From Perca fluviatilis (lineage: Eukaryota > Chordata > Actinopteri > Perciformes > Percidae): a stretch of 64,000 bases of DNA. The stretch lies in contig NC_053118.1 in the NCBI RefSeq assembly GCF_010015445.1, positions 12,505,937 through 12,569,936 on the forward strand. The letters run 5' to 3'. Position 1 is the stretch's first letter. Every line of letters starts with the position of its first letter. Positions 31,374 through 49,201 of the stretch are shown here, piece by piece. The position numbers were made by a program, and so were the translations under genes. The notes beneath the pieces are model-generated. The model had not been told where the DNA came from, searched no databases, and was given only the letters and a program-made list of their open reading frames with translations.

Positions 31374-32109
31374 ATCTTACAACTTTCCATTGCATCCTCC
31401 CTTTTGTGGATCCTCATTCCTAGTGTTTGAGGGATACTAATGAAGTGCAGTCAGGATAAAGGGAAAACTACCAATCTCCAAGGTGAGTAAACCCAAGACC
31501 AAAGCTCTTTCCTGTATTTAATAACTGCTAGGCTCATTACCATTTTAATTTTTAGCTTTTTGTTAAACCAGAGGCCATTTGCCAAAATGGTTACAAGCAA
31601 TCAAATTCTGAGTAAATATAAAACAACCGTGCTGGATTTTCAACAAAGAAAATAGAAGGATTCAATGAAAGACTTGAGATTTCACTTATCAGAACCCACA
31701 TTCCTTTTCATATGCACAGCAGCCAACTGTCACATTTCACAGTATGTTTCAACAACAAAGCAAATTAGTTATGTGATAACATGAGTTTGTCACCTCAGAG
31801 CCACTGATGGAGTTTAGTCTATGCAATTGTGAGTGGCAGCCACATTAGCTGCACACACAAGACTGCCACTTTAAGTAAATAGGCCTGGGCATTATCCTAA
31901 ACAGGTTGTCTGATCCTTAATAATCTTGAATATAGAGAAGTTATGGCTGGCGTCCTCTCATGTTTTCAGGTCAAAAACACTATCGCTGTTAACACAATGT
32001 GGCCAAAATACCTGAATAACTGGTTTGCAATGTGTCATGAGACTGTTGGCTGTTGTGCTTTTATGTCATGAAATGTGGCCAGAAAGCCCCGTCACCAGGG
32101 AGGGCGTGT

Positions 32110-37707
<5,598 letters not shown>

Positions 37708-38647
37708 CTTGTTGTTCTTCTTCTACTCTGTGTCGACTGCAGACTTGCAAATCCACTTAAGGGTGTATACTGCCACCTATCAACAGTTAAAGGATAGGTC
37801 CCGATAGCCCGTTAATAGCCATGACCCTGCCCTACAAACCAAACATTTAGAAATACTAAATATAAAACAATATATGAAAACAAACCTGTGGTGTAATAGA
37901 CCATACGTAAGGAAGTTAAAATTGAAGATAAAATTAAACGTAATCTGGACTATTGCTTTTTGGAAATAGTTATACCTGCTAACTCACTGAGAAAGCTGTT
38001 CAAAAATGCAATACTCACCATCCTACATTATTATTGGACCAATAAACAATGGCATAATGTGGTGTAATCTGTTGGTATGAATTTGGGTCTTTTTTGTAAC
38101 TGCCCTGTAAATTTAATCAAATTATCTGGAAAAAAAAGTATACAAAAAATATTTAAATCCTTTCTCTACATGTATCTATTGAAATACTTTTTTAATCCTA
38201 AAAACACATTTTAAAATAGAAATTCATCAGTATGTTCCAATTGAATGACACAGTAACATTAGGCAATATATTGGAAAATATAGTTTAGAACTATAACTAA
38301 GAGATAATAACTGGATGCAAAAGCTTTATTTAGTTCAGACTATTATGAAAAATAGCTCATAGAGCACAGGATCTACTTGGTTTGGAGAATTTACTTGGAA
38401 AGCGTTTTGTTGAATTACTTTAAACCAAGGGAGTAGCAGGACCATGGAAGTTTTAACCTGCACAAAAGAGTGAAGTTTAGACAAATGGCCGCTAGACGGC
38501 AGTACGAAGCCTACACCTATTTTGCCTGCCGGGAATTAAACAACAGAAGTATATTTTGTTGTCGCTGTTTGATGACGTAGCAAACGCCAGTGACCGTGAG
38601 CTGTTTGCTGACATGTTTGACGGGAAAGAAGCGTGCTGACAACCAAA
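37708..38647. promoter_or_regulatory. Divergent psma2/mrpl32 promoter region
   Basis: The two start codons face away from each other across 940 bases. The psma2 ATG has a strong GATGGCGG context. Near mrpl32 a TGACGTAG CRE-like half site occurs about 70 bases upstream of the ATG. The middle is AT-rich with no recognisable gene. Shared regulation is inferred from the arrangement only. Confidence 0.5.
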
Positions 38648-39839
38648 ATGATGAATTTAGCCGCTTTAGTGCACAGCCTCAGATGCTCTTTGCTACACAT
38701 TGAAAGCAGACTTCTGCAGGCGGCCGGACTAGACAGACAACTGGGTGAGTTTACTGACTGGACCTCAGGACGGCTGCTAACGTTATTGCTATTCATGGTA
38801 ACAAGCTCTGTCCCTGGCTGACTGACTGACTGACAGACACACAAATACGTACATTTCATCCAAAGTTTAAATACGCTACCTTTGTCTACCACCTGTGTTT
38901 GATTGTCGTCTTACCTCAGGTGCCTCTACATTTGCATCTGGTCATGCTGAACTGATTGACTGGGGTTGCAGTAAATAGCAGTTAGCCTACAATGTTTTCT
39001 CTGTGTGCAGCTCCAGCGCTGGCAGTGAGTGGCCCCAGCCTTCTGCCTCAGCTCTCCGGGGAGGAGGAACGTGGTGAGGAGCAGCAGGGCCCGGAGCAGC
39101 CTCCCGGCGTCCTCGACGGCATCCTGTGGATGGCAGCACCGAAGAAGAGACGTACTATAGAGATCAACCGCACCAGGAGGAGAGCTGACAGCAAACTCCT
39201 AAAAGTCCAGGTACACTTTGGATCCTCTTAAAGGGTCGTATTACCCATAAACCTAACGGTTTGTTGTCTTACTTAGAGAGCTGCCTACTGTCTGTACTTA
39301 ACTGTGAGTCAGTGATTCATATTCCTCAATAATAACTATGCTCTGCATCAGATCACACACTTAATAATAAAATAAGAGCCGTTTAGAAAAATGGTATCAA
39401 TATACATTTAATCAATCACAATTATCTGCACAACTTTGTTGTGAACAGTCTAATTGAGAAGTTGTTCAAGAAGGGCATATCTGTTAATAACAACGGGTGC
39501 AAATCTCTTAGAATTACAGATGAGATTGCACACTTCAAATTCTGTATATTTTATGCTTTTATCAGTGTACAATTCTGTTAAACATGATTTGTAATCAATA
39601 TCTGACCTAAGTAACAGCAGAACATTTTGAAATAGAACCAAGATAAGTAAATGTTCACATCCCCAGTAGAGGCAGGCTGGTATTACCGATTGATATTAGC
39701 TGCTCATTAGCTGATCGCACATATATCAGCATTGGTTTATAAATTGGCCAATAAGTAACAAGAAATTGCTGTACAGACAATACCAGATATGTCAGAAGTC
39801 ATTTAGAAACGGTCTTGCCATTACATTGTTTGACCCACA

Positions 39840-39909
<70 letters not shown>

Positions 39910-40160
39910 CCAACATCGAGCCTTGTCCAGAGTGTGGCCACTTGAAGCAGAAACATATCATGTGTGGCTTCTGTTACGCAAAGGTTTGCAGGGAGACGGC
40001 TTTGATTCGTCAACAGATAAAAGCTATGGAAGGCGGCCCCCTGAAGGCCCCGACTGTGGAGACTGTCATCCTGTACGAGGGTGAAACACCAAGTCAGCAG
40101 GACAAGGACAAGAGGATTGTGGAGAGACCAAGGAAGAGGCCTGCCTGGTTCAGCTACTGA
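38648..40160 (+). CDS. mrpl32: Mitochondrial ribosomal protein bL32m
   Basis: Three exons, 38648-38744, 39011-39210 and 39909-40160, give 182 residues (human MRPL32 188). The protein belongs to the large mitochondrial ribosomal subunit. The N terminus ([15 protein letters not shown]...) is a plausible mitochondrial presequence rich in Leu, Arg and Ser. The mature part carries [20 protein letters not shown], then a four-cysteine zinc ribbon (C105, C108, C118, C121 in PCPECGH...MCGFCY), then [15 protein letters not shown] and the end RKRPAWFSY. In mammals and yeast the presequence is removed by the m-AAA protease, and this step is needed for assembly; that is family knowledge. A second Met follows the first directly, so the start could be 38651. 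The acceptor of exon 3 uses a (TC)n microsatellite as its pyrimidine tract. Confidence 0.95.
39843..39906 (+). repeat. (TC)n microsatellite at mrpl32 exon 3 acceptor
   Basis: About 32 TC units run right up to the CAG acceptor of mrpl32 exon 3 (exon starts 39909). The repeat therefore acts as the polypyrimidine tract of this splice site. Confidence 0.95.
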
Positions 40161-40505
40161 AGCTGAGATATTAATACTGTGTGTGATACATACCTTGAGT
40201 TTGACACAGGTCTGGTCAGACACTGATTCTTTATATTATGTAGTAAACAGCATATTTTATCCAGTCTGTTATTCAGTAAATGGGGAGGCTTATTTATCAG
40301 TTTTGCTTCCACAAACAACTAACATAAAGGGATTGTTTGATCAGCACTGATACCAGGAACCGTGATAATTACGTTATGTCTGTGAACATACTCTGGTATA
40401 TATCATCGATGCGAGGCACATCAAGGTATCAGACAGCTTTTTTTTGTCATTGGTTCAACTGTTTGTCATATTTTCGACTGAGATAAATTTACTGTATGTT
40501 TGAAT

Positions 40506-40511
40506 AATAAA
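40506..40511 (+). terminator. mrpl32 poly(A) signal
   Basis: AATAAA about 345 bases after the mrpl32 stop codon, the first canonical signal downstream. A further AATAAA lies about 60 bases later. Confidence 0.6.
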
Positions 40512-40560
40512 TTCATTATTTGAAAAAAAGAATCTTATATATACTTTGAGTTTTTTCACC

Positions 40561-42220
40561 TTTTAAAAATAAATGAGACAATGCTATGTACACGGCAAGA
40601 TTGCATTAGTTAAATCATTTCTTTTTTTGAACGACCGCTTCCACTTCATGATACAGTAGGAAACAGCAGTGTAGTAGTGTAGTACATAGTTTTTATGAAC
40701 TACAATTTTATTTTGCATAATAAAGGGGGATTAAGAGTGTCAGCATCCTCTATAACAACTTTTACCACCCTCTGATAAAACCTGATTGGTGTGGTCCAAT
40801 TCCAACCTTAAAACGGATGAAAATTGAATGTAAAAATAGGCATAACCGGTTTATTAATGACACAAATGTGGTTTTGTCTTAGTTAAAGATATGCAATTGA
40901 TACATACATTCTGACTTTGAATACGTGTCACAATAATATTCCTTCTCATATTAAACGACCTATCAAATATTCTACATTAGATGAATTGATTGAAGAATTG
41001 CCTCCTCGTAATGGAAAACCTTCTGCCACTTCTAAATGTGAAGAGATGTGTTTTTTTGTTTACAAATGTACATTTGCATTGCCCCAGCAACATCAGGATC
41101 CAGCATCAAACTGAATCCATGTAATAGTGGCTCTTGTGTTGTGGGAACAGACTGTTTTTGCTGGGATGAGTCCAGCATACCTTACACTGCCTCCGTCACT
41201 CTATCATACACCCTCCGATTCAGTTTCACCCTCACGCTTTGATGAAACGTCCTCCTGACAGCACAAGTAATCTGTGTATCTGTGTCAAAATTAGATATTC
41301 ACATCTTTAAATGAGTTGTGAACTTACATAAGAACAGAATTATGTAATTAAAAGGTCAGGAATTTAGTGTGGAATCAAATTACTTTTTAAGTAGCTCCAC
41401 ATACAGAAGTCCAGCAAGGTACCGGCCTCCAAAACCTTATTTCACATGCATCAATTATAACTAAAATAAGAAAGATACTGGAAACACATCTGTTGAGCTC
41501 GGAACTCTGCATAAATCTCTCTCATTTATTCCACGCTCCCAGGCAGTATGGAATAATGACTGATTGCCATCAGCTGTTTCCTTCCTGAGACATGTGGTCT
41601 ATGTGAGAGACATCCGAGGAGTTGGTGGATATTTTCTTTGACCTGATGCGATGAACCCTGGATCATTCAAGCAGATTAGTCATTTCATTCTTCTGTCAAC
41701 ACAAATATGCACAAATATCCCTAAACCTATACTCACATGCACATGATCAAACCCACACCATAATACACAGAATCCAAAGGTACACTGGGGTAAGTTGAAC
41801 AAGATCAGATTGTTTGTATCATTTAAGATGATTTTTTTTTTTAAGATGACTTCTCTTTTTATCTACAGAACATGATACAACACAAATGAGTTCAACAAAT
41901 TAAATCTGTGGGTTCATATGGTTGACTCGTGTCATTTTCAAATGAAAACCATCCTTCACCATCCCTGGAGCGAGGACATTCACTAGATTCACTACAAAGT
42001 GATGCAGTGGAGTAAAAATAGAAACAAGACTGGATATTTAAGACACTGCCAAACAGGCTACTTGGTACACACATTGATGATGACACATGGTTTGATCGCT
42101 TGTTCTATCCGTCTCCCTTAAGTTTTATGCAAGTACAGTTAGACAGAAGTTTGTCTTGGTACCTGCTCACTTTTTACACATAGAAGTTACGGACATTCAC
42201 ACCCTCGACACAATCCCACC
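40561..42220. other. Intergenic DNA after mrpl32
   Basis: AT-rich sequence with no exon I can support on either strand. It may contain upstream noncoding exons or the promoter of the unnamed plus-strand gene that starts at 42221. Confidence 0.4.
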
Positions 42221-43894
42221 ATGCACTGTGTGAGCAGGGGAGGCTGCTACCTGCTGAACTCCTACTGTGATCTTCAGGAGGAAAACCAGTGGAAGAAGGA
42301 GAGCTACCAAGCATGCTGGCTGAGCCTGGTCCTTGAAACGAGACCACAATACAAGTAGGTTGTTCTCACTTGACATTCTGCTTAGTTCTAGATGATGTTT
42401 TGTTTGAATCACTGCAATTCACGTTGTGTTTGAATAGTGTGTGATCTATTGTGTTAGGGTGAACTTTGGGAAGTATTTGTAGATTTGTAGACCGTGTGGT
42501 GCTCAGTATGTTGTGACAAGCAGCAGGATAGATGGTAAGGGACAAAAGAGCAGCCCATGCACTCATTATGTTTTTACTGTAAAGACATGACATGGACATG
42601 TTGTGGAGGGTAAAATGACATACAGTAGGGCTGAAAACTGCAGCAGCACTGCCTTGCTTTGGATTGAAAATTTCAGGCAAGTTGCACTTCATGACCTCCT
42701 CCTGATCAGCAATGTCATTGCAGGTGACCGCTAAAGGGAAACACCTGTAATATGTCATGTGATGTGGTCAAAAAATGTGACCGGTTTTAAAGTTTTAACT
42801 TACAAAGAGCAGAGAAGCAGCAGGCTTCTCCTTGAGTAATTCAGTGTGGATTTAGCCCTATTGTCTATATTATGCAAAGAATGTGAAAGAGATATGATCA
42901 CAGCACCACTCTTCTTTAGTGTATTACAGAGAGCCAGTGCCTGAATTGGACCAAAAAAAGTTGCTAGTACCCTAATTCAGCAGTTCCATTTAATGATCAT
43001 CGCATGTGTCTTGGATATATTTATATTCATAGGTATATCTTGTAGGGGTGACCCCGAATAGTGGACTATTCAGCGATTCAATCTAAGGAGCCTGATTTGA
43101 CTACCAATCTCACAGTAGAGTTGTCACAGTGTCTCAAAATGTTGCTATGAAACATAAATATAAATATCAGCCTATTAATAAAACTTATAATAACAATTAG
43201 AAGTAAGTGTAATCAGGGCGCCCTGGTAGCTCACCTGGTGGAGCGTGCGGCCCATGTACAAAGGCTTAGTCCTTACCGCAGCAGCCCAGGGTTTGAGTCC
43301 TTTGCTGCATGACATTCCCTCTATCTCCCCCCTTTCCTGTCTTCAGCTCTACTATCAAATAAAGGCCAAAAATGCCCAAAACATAATCTTAAAAAAAAAG
43401 AAAGAAACAAGCGTACTCGTGGATAGAAATCTGAAGTGCCGGTACTCAGTACTGGTAAGTACTGGTGGCCCATTTCAGGCACTGCAGAGAGTCGATTAAA
43501 AATCCTATATCTGATGTGTGTAATGTGTTCCAGGCTGACACTGTCAGAGACAGACAACATTCGTAGAGAGAGTTACAAGCAGCAGCAGGTGGTCCACTTC
43601 ATGGTCGAGAGGAGTCTCAGCCAGAGGCTGAGGCTGGGCAGCGACAGCAGAGGCATGACAGAGCACCAGCTGCCATTCTTCAACACCAGCAGGGACCTAC
43701 ATCATGCCAAAACCACCTTTGGGTTCACAGAACAAAAGCCAGTGATACTAGGGAAGGGGAATAACGGAGTGGATACACAGGAAGTGACTGCAATAACCCA
43801 GGACCTCAGCAAGCCAGTCCGAGTGAACTTCAGAGCCTCGAGCCTGATGTCCTCCCCAAGAGAAATCTCTCTAAGGGTGCAGAGGAGGGAGTGA
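42221..43894 (+). CDS. Unrecognised two-exon gene, 164 residues
   Basis: I do not recognise this gene. Exon 1 (42221-42354) opens with ATG in an ACCATGC context and ends at a GTAGGT donor; exon 2 starts at 43534 after TGTGTTCCAG and ends with TGA at 43892-43894. Phases agree (2 then 1), giving 164 residues. Features seen: an N-terminal segment with WKKESYQACWLSLV, a charged middle (LTLSETDNIRRESYKQQQ), and the motif LPFFNTSRDLHHAKTTFGFT. The protein is polar, with no signal peptide and no membrane segment. Codon use and composition look coding. Short proteins with LPF...TTFGF-like motifs remind me of ciliary/sperm microtubule inner proteins, but this is only an impression. A SINE lies in the intron. 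The start is the first Met available; an extra upstream exon is possible. Confidence 0.55.
43215..43400 (+). mobile_element. tRNA-derived SINE, copy 3
   Basis: Plus strand: A-box TAGCTCACCTGGTGGAGCG, B-box GGTTTGAGTCC, body with TGCATGACATTCCCTCTATC and TCAAATAAAGGCCAAAAATG, and an A-rich tail. It is the only copy of the four on the plus strand, and it lies in the intron of the unnamed 42-44 kb gene. Confidence 0.8.
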
Positions 43895-44227
43895 AGCAAG
43901 GAGATGGAAGGCATGTAAAGGTTCAGGAAATATAACAAAGCCTTTGTACTTGTAATGTGCACACTGGTAATATTGTATATTGTGTAACTATCTAAAAATA
44001 ATTAAAAATGGTATCTCCTGATGATATGCCTCATGAGTATTGTTTTTATGTATGTAAAAATATCTTGATATTTTAGTATCATCCAAACAATGACTGCATA
44101 AAATATATATTTTTTTTACAATCTATGCATCCAAACAAAAGACCAAGACAGAAAATGAATCTTGTATTCTTGTTCCGAGGAGTGTGTAGGATTATTTTGT
44201 TAAGAATATAATGTAAGATCTCAGATT
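43895..44227. other. Spacer between two convergent unnamed genes
   Basis: AT-rich sequence between the plus-strand stop at 43894 and the minus-strand stop at 44230. It presumably holds both 3' UTRs. An AATTAAA-type signal occurs about 110 bases after the plus-strand stop. Confidence 0.4.
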
Positions 44228-45253
44228 TCATGACCTGACATTCTCCCTCCCTGTTCTTCTTGGGCCATGAGGAAGCCATCTGTTCTTGGGAAAGGATGAG
44301 ACATTATTAAAATTTGCTCGAAAAAGATAGTTAATTAATAATTTGAATCAAAGGGAGTATTCCTTTCCCAGATGAACAGGGAGAGAGAACAATGGTCAGT
44401 GTTTTGCAAGCGCGTGATTTGTGACACAAAGTATGGGAATGACCTGGCTCTCATGAAAACTCCTTAAATTTGCAGGAGATTAAAAACACACGGGTGTTCT
44501 AATCCAAAAATAGTGGCTTGTCTTTTTGAGCTGAGAAGTCGAGGTCATATTTTCATACAGTGTGTTACATATCGTTAGCCGGCTGGAGCCAGAAGATCGG
44601 GACTACGTCCAAATGATAAGCAGAGAAAATGGATAAAAAGTTAGGGGTCTGGGTTAGCCGGCATCAGATGCTGGGGGAATCTCTGTCTGATGGATAGGTG
44701 AAAGATAGACCTGCATTTCTGATCCGTATGCATACGCTTTTGTATTTTGCAATATCATTCACTAAAGCTTGTTATTAACTTTAACTGGACGAATCTTGAG
44801 TCTTAATTTGAATCCTTAGTCTATTTTCTCTGATCTACCAGTAAACGAACACCATTCAGAAGTGCAGTGACCATACAATTGGAGTCAGATTAAGTTTGGC
44901 CTTTTTAGGGCCAGACCGGTTATCGGTCACATTTTAGAATAAAATCCTTCAAGTGTTAACTTATTTTAGGAGAGATTGACTAGATTTTCTCCTAATTCAG
45001 TTACCAAATTATAATCTTTAAGAAGGTGGAATAATGCTGAACTGATGAATCCATAAATCATGTGCAATACTTTGCAAACAAATGTAATGGTATACTGTAT
45101 TGTAGATATAAACACATTCTGACACAGATTATTTACAATGGTTGTGGACTATGTTTGTCATTGTCAGTGATATCCATACCTTGCAAAGCTTAGTGAAACC
45201 GTGTCTGGAACCTCCGACTCTTTGTACATGGCATTGAAGTTGATTAAACTATC
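44228..45253 (-). CDS. Probable terminal exons of an unrecognised gene
   Basis: Partial and unnamed. On the minus strand an exon at 45253-45180 has a TTTTCACAG acceptor and a GTATGG donor, and is open in the frame DSLINFNAMYKESEVPDTVS.. . It joins in phase 2 to 44279-44228 (acceptor CCCAAGAACAG), which continues ..SFARWLPHGPRRTGRENVRS and stops with TGA. The joined 41-residue C terminus is protein-like, ending in a basic RWLPHGPRR segment. A possible 24-base exon at 47291-47268 would add GCYGNTQE in frame, but it would lie beyond the 3' end of ccdc127 and its own upstream exon is not found. No start codon is identified. Support is splice-site logic only, so this could still be chance. Confidence 0.4.
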
Positions 45254-47399
45254 CTGTGAAAATACAAAAAATAACTTGACATACATGCGCTATGTTATGG
45301 TTGGGACTATAGAATCAGAATGAGTGTTATGTAATGTGCCACTTGTATCCATTTATTCCTGTTGCATACTGTTTTTTTTCTGTATGCATTATAAGCTTTC
45401 ACATAGCTTTTGTATTCAATCAGCATTCTTCAGGATACAAACACAGTATCAGCACCCCCCTGTGGTAAAACAACAACATCGTAAGGGACCATTGGTGGAC
45501 TTACATGTATAGTACTTAGGTAAATGTAGCATTTGAAACATTGGAGATTCTAGGGAGAAAACAAGACAAGCCTGGAAATGAAGTTCTTGAACCAGGGATT
45601 TATTAGGAGGATTTCACAGAGTGGTTAGAGTCAGTACATTGAATTTATGGCATTATATCAAGCACTTAATCACCAAGTTATGGTCCAAACAAAAACATTA
45701 CAGCGTAGAGAGGCTTGGTAACTTTATAGAAATGCTACAGCTTTAGCTAATCCTTTCAGTACATGGGTGAAGTAAAAGGGTGGCTATTTTTGTTGCAGTA
45801 TTGTGGTAAGGTGTTGCAGTACTGAGCACTACTTTGTGCTCTATTCCCTTATTTCGATTCACATGCACCTTCAGTGTCCTGTGTCTCTGATCTTTAAAAA
45901 GCTCCCACAAACCTGCATTGAAGACTAGACTTTAAAACCAGTGATCAGAAACAGACACACTATTAATATTGGCTTCAGGCCATGTACTGTATCATAAATG
46001 GGAACACACGTCAGAGTGTAAAGACACATGTCACAGATGGAAGGAGACTCTAAGTCAATGTTTCTCAACGGGGGTGGTACAGTACCCCCAGGGGGCATTC
46101 AGAGGATGACAGGGGGCGCTGGAAGCAATATTGTGGAAAGGGGGGCGTTTGTTTTAAGGCGAGTTTACACCAAAGGTTCACAACAATACGAGTTTACACT
46201 TTTAACTACTTGCAAAAGCTGCCAGTTTATGCCACTGCGACTGGACGAGACGGTGGATTGTCACTCTTCTTCTCTTTAGTGTTTCTTTAGGCTTTGTGTG
46301 GTGCAGCTCTATGATGCCTTCATGGGAACGGGACGTCAGAGTATCATCTTATATAAACTCCGTACTGCAGCGTTATGAATTGGTCTTGTTGTGATCTTCA
46401 TAGTCTATATTAAAATGTTAACATCATTTATCTTTAATTAGTCTATGAACTTAGCTGTCGAACATTTTTCATTCAATGATATGATTTTTTGATGATTTTT
46501 GATAACAACAGTTACAACAATAATAGGACTAATAACCACAATAATAATAATTATCATAACAATAATAGGACATAATCATTAATATTCAGGGCAATTAGCC
46601 TACATCTTATTTGATGGGGCGGGGAGGGGGAGGCTGGTCCCAAAAAAGTTGAGAACCACTGCTCTAAGTCATGGACAGCAGTGTCTGTAAAAACAGACAG
46701 TGCAACAGATATCATGAGAAATATCTCCAGGAGTAGTCCATCACAAATATTCTTTTCAACGTGTTAATGATTCCTTGCTGTTTTGTTCAAAAGTAGTTTT
46801 TTTTTCTGAAGACACTTGCAGCAACAAAGAGATGTGTAATATCACATCACATGGGAACAGTTAATGGCAGCCCTAAATTCATAACTGTGGCTTTAAAAAG
46901 CTCCCTAAAGTCATAACTGAGGCGTGGGAACAAAAATGTCCAGACGCACAATATATGAAGGTAGCAGTAATTCATGGCACTAGGAGAAGTTTTTTCGACA
47001 CAAATGTTACGACAAAATGTTCTATGTATTTAATCAGATGTGCATCCAATATGGATATCACCTGAATGATCCTAGTGCATTTTTATCATTATGCATTTTC
47101 ACACAGTAATTGAAAGCTAATGAGAATTAACTGGGGCTTCTGAAGTTATGGTAATACCGTATTGTATTTAAGCAAGCTTAAAACTTGACAAAATGCCCCT
47201 TTATTTTTTAAACTCTGAGATCAAGGGAGGAACTTTCAGATGTGGAACATTATCTTGTTGGCCTTACCTCTTGTGTGTTTCCATAACATCCCTATCAAGG
47301 AAAGATAATCGCACAAAATAATACATGCATTTTCCATTCCTGAGCCACATACTTTCAACCTTCTTCAAAGTCAAGTGGAAAAACACGAGCTTGTGTTTG
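45254..47399. other. Region between unnamed gene and ccdc127
   Basis: It holds a hAT MITE (46056-46661), a possible 24-base exon (47268-47291, minus) and otherwise AT-rich sequence. The right end is probably the ccdc127 3' UTR. Confidence 0.4.
46056..46661. mobile_element. hAT MITE with 8-bp target duplication
   Basis: Termini CAATGTTTCTCAAC and GTTGAGAACCACTG are inverted repeats, of the CAGTGGTTCTCAAC type typical of hAT elements; the direct 8-mer CTCTAAGT flanks them (46048-46055 and 46662-46669). It is 606 bases, non-coding, with G-rich subterminal stretches. Confidence 0.85.
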
Positions 47400-49201
47400 T
47401 CACTTTGTGTGAGACTGGATTTTCTCTCCTAGTATGGCTTCTTCAGCTCTCTTATGTTTCTGGACGGTGACCTGCAGCTGCCAGTACTTGAGGTACACCC
47501 ACATGAGGCTTCCATTCTTCCTCTTGTCCATGTTTAGCAGGTCCGCACAGTGCTTATCTCTCTTAAAAATATCTTTCAGATCGGACTCTAGATCCAGTTC
47601 CGCCCCGATGGGGTTTTTGACGACCTTTAGCAGCATGTTCTTCTCCATCTCCAGTCGCTGATCTCGCGGTTGGACGAGGGAACAGTAGGCATTCTGGCGC
47701 TCCACAAGCTGACCCTCTAGCTCCTTCAGAGTGGCTGTGGCTCGCTGGTACCAGTTGTTCTCTCGTTCCAGGGCGTGATGCAGCACTGCTCCTGTGGCGC
47801 CGGACTTGACCAGCCTTTGCTTCTCTTCCTCCAAGACCTCACGCTCCTTGTAAGGGACAAGACAGTGTTTTGGTTTATGCAGGAGTAGTCTGGCTCAAAG
47901 CACGAACATTGCTGGGATAAAGCCTGACATCCGGCGAGTCTCTCAAGCCGCCGGATGTCCCTCTGCTCTCGCTGTCTCGGCTTAGTGCCGCCCAGGACGT
48001 TTGTGATTGGTTTAAAGAAATACAAACAAGCCAGAGCATTTTTTTTCCCTCTATCGCAGAGTAGATTGGTGTCGTAGCCAGACCATACTCCATATCTGAC
48101 ACAGTGCTGTGGAGGTAGGTCTGGCAATGCAAGACTAGTGCAGGAGAGGCTACAGGTTCGAAGAGAAACATGCACAACATCAGAAATAGATAGCAAGACA
48201 AGATTCTACCTGATGTAACTGTTTCCGTTCTTCCATCAGCTGATGGCTCTGTGAGACCAGGGCCTGCTTGTAACCTTTGACCCTCTGTCGCTCCTTCTCC
48301 AGCTCCAGCTCTAGCGTAGCTACTGCCCTGCGCCTCTCTGTCAGTGTCTCCCGGTACGTTGCCTCCATCTCGCTTTTTATTGTGGACACGTCTTTGTCAT
48401 ACTGGGCTCTGACTTTCTGGATTTCCCTCTGAGACTCCCTGGTCCAGATCCAACCTAAAGGCACGGTGGAAGTTAAAAACATTTTTGAGATAATTAGAGC
48501 TATGTTACAACAATCTCAAACTTAAGCAAATTTTGTCTTAACCAACATTTCCTGAATGTCCGATTGGGGCGACAGTCTTGTAACACCTGCTTGTGTCCCA
48601 AGTTTGAGAACGTTAGTACAGTTAACATGGCTATCATCACCTGTCTCTAGTAAACTTGATGCGTTTGCATGTCCAGTAAAAAACTACTGGCTATTTTTTA
48701 GGATCTGCATTGAATTAGGAGTGCTGACAAATCCTCCAGTTACATTTTCAGATGTTATTTTTTAGTTATATTGCCCAACACAGACAGGTGGCATTTAATC
48801 GTTTTTTGTTTTTTTATATATAATGTCTATCTATGTCATTTGGCAATCTCATAAGAAAAGAGACAGTCCCCGTGAGGATGTGTATTACACATTTATACAA
48901 GACTGTGCACTTTCCAGAGAGTTAGTTACTAAAAACTCCACACATTTCAGAGGTGGATCTCATACAAACTCAAACAGCTTACATAAACACATAGCTCACA
49001 CATAATGTTCTGCCTGTTATCTCACCACAGACACACCTATAGACACATCTCTTTGTGTAACTTACGAAATGCAGCCAGTCCCAGCATAGGGACCAGCAGG
49101 GCGTAGTTCCATTGGTTGCCATCACCGGCCCCCGCCCCCGCCCCCCTTCCTCTGTGGTCTGGTTGGATGTTCCATCTGGGGGGGTCATTCAAGTTGTTCA
49201 T
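47400..49201 (-). CDS. ccdc127: Coiled-coil domain-containing protein 127
   Basis: Three coding exons on the minus strand, 49201-49066, 48454-48210 and 47846-47400, give 275 residues (human CCDC127 260). Signatures: MNNLNDPPRWNIQPD start, a hydrophobic segment WNYALLVPMLGLAAFRWIW at about residues 31-50 that could anchor in a membrane, then a long charged coiled coil (RESQREIQKV...RRRAVATLELELEKE...), and a C-terminal block with ERQNAYCSL, NGSLMWVYLKYWQLQV and AEEAIL. The family has been linked to mitochondrial inner-membrane organisation; its biochemical role is poorly defined. It is divergent to sdha, as in mammals. A noncoding exon 1 probably ends at 49719 (donor CAAG/GTGAGA) and splices to the acceptor 12 bases before the ATG. 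Residues 20-26 contain a short Gly-Ala repeat absent from the human protein. Confidence 0.93.
47884..48150. repeat. Interspersed repeat in ccdc127 intron 2
   Basis: It contains CAAGCCGCCGGATGTCCC, TTGTGATTGGTTTAAAG and the motif GTGGAGGTAGGTCTGGCAATG, which I recognise as recurring fish interspersed DNA. It fills most of the 363-base intron. Family not identified. Confidence 0.45.

Noticed and set aside
39792..40223. 143-residue minus-strand ORF at mrpl32 exon 3
   Set aside because: It reads through the (TC)n repeat (RERERE) and the antisense of mrpl32; not a gene.
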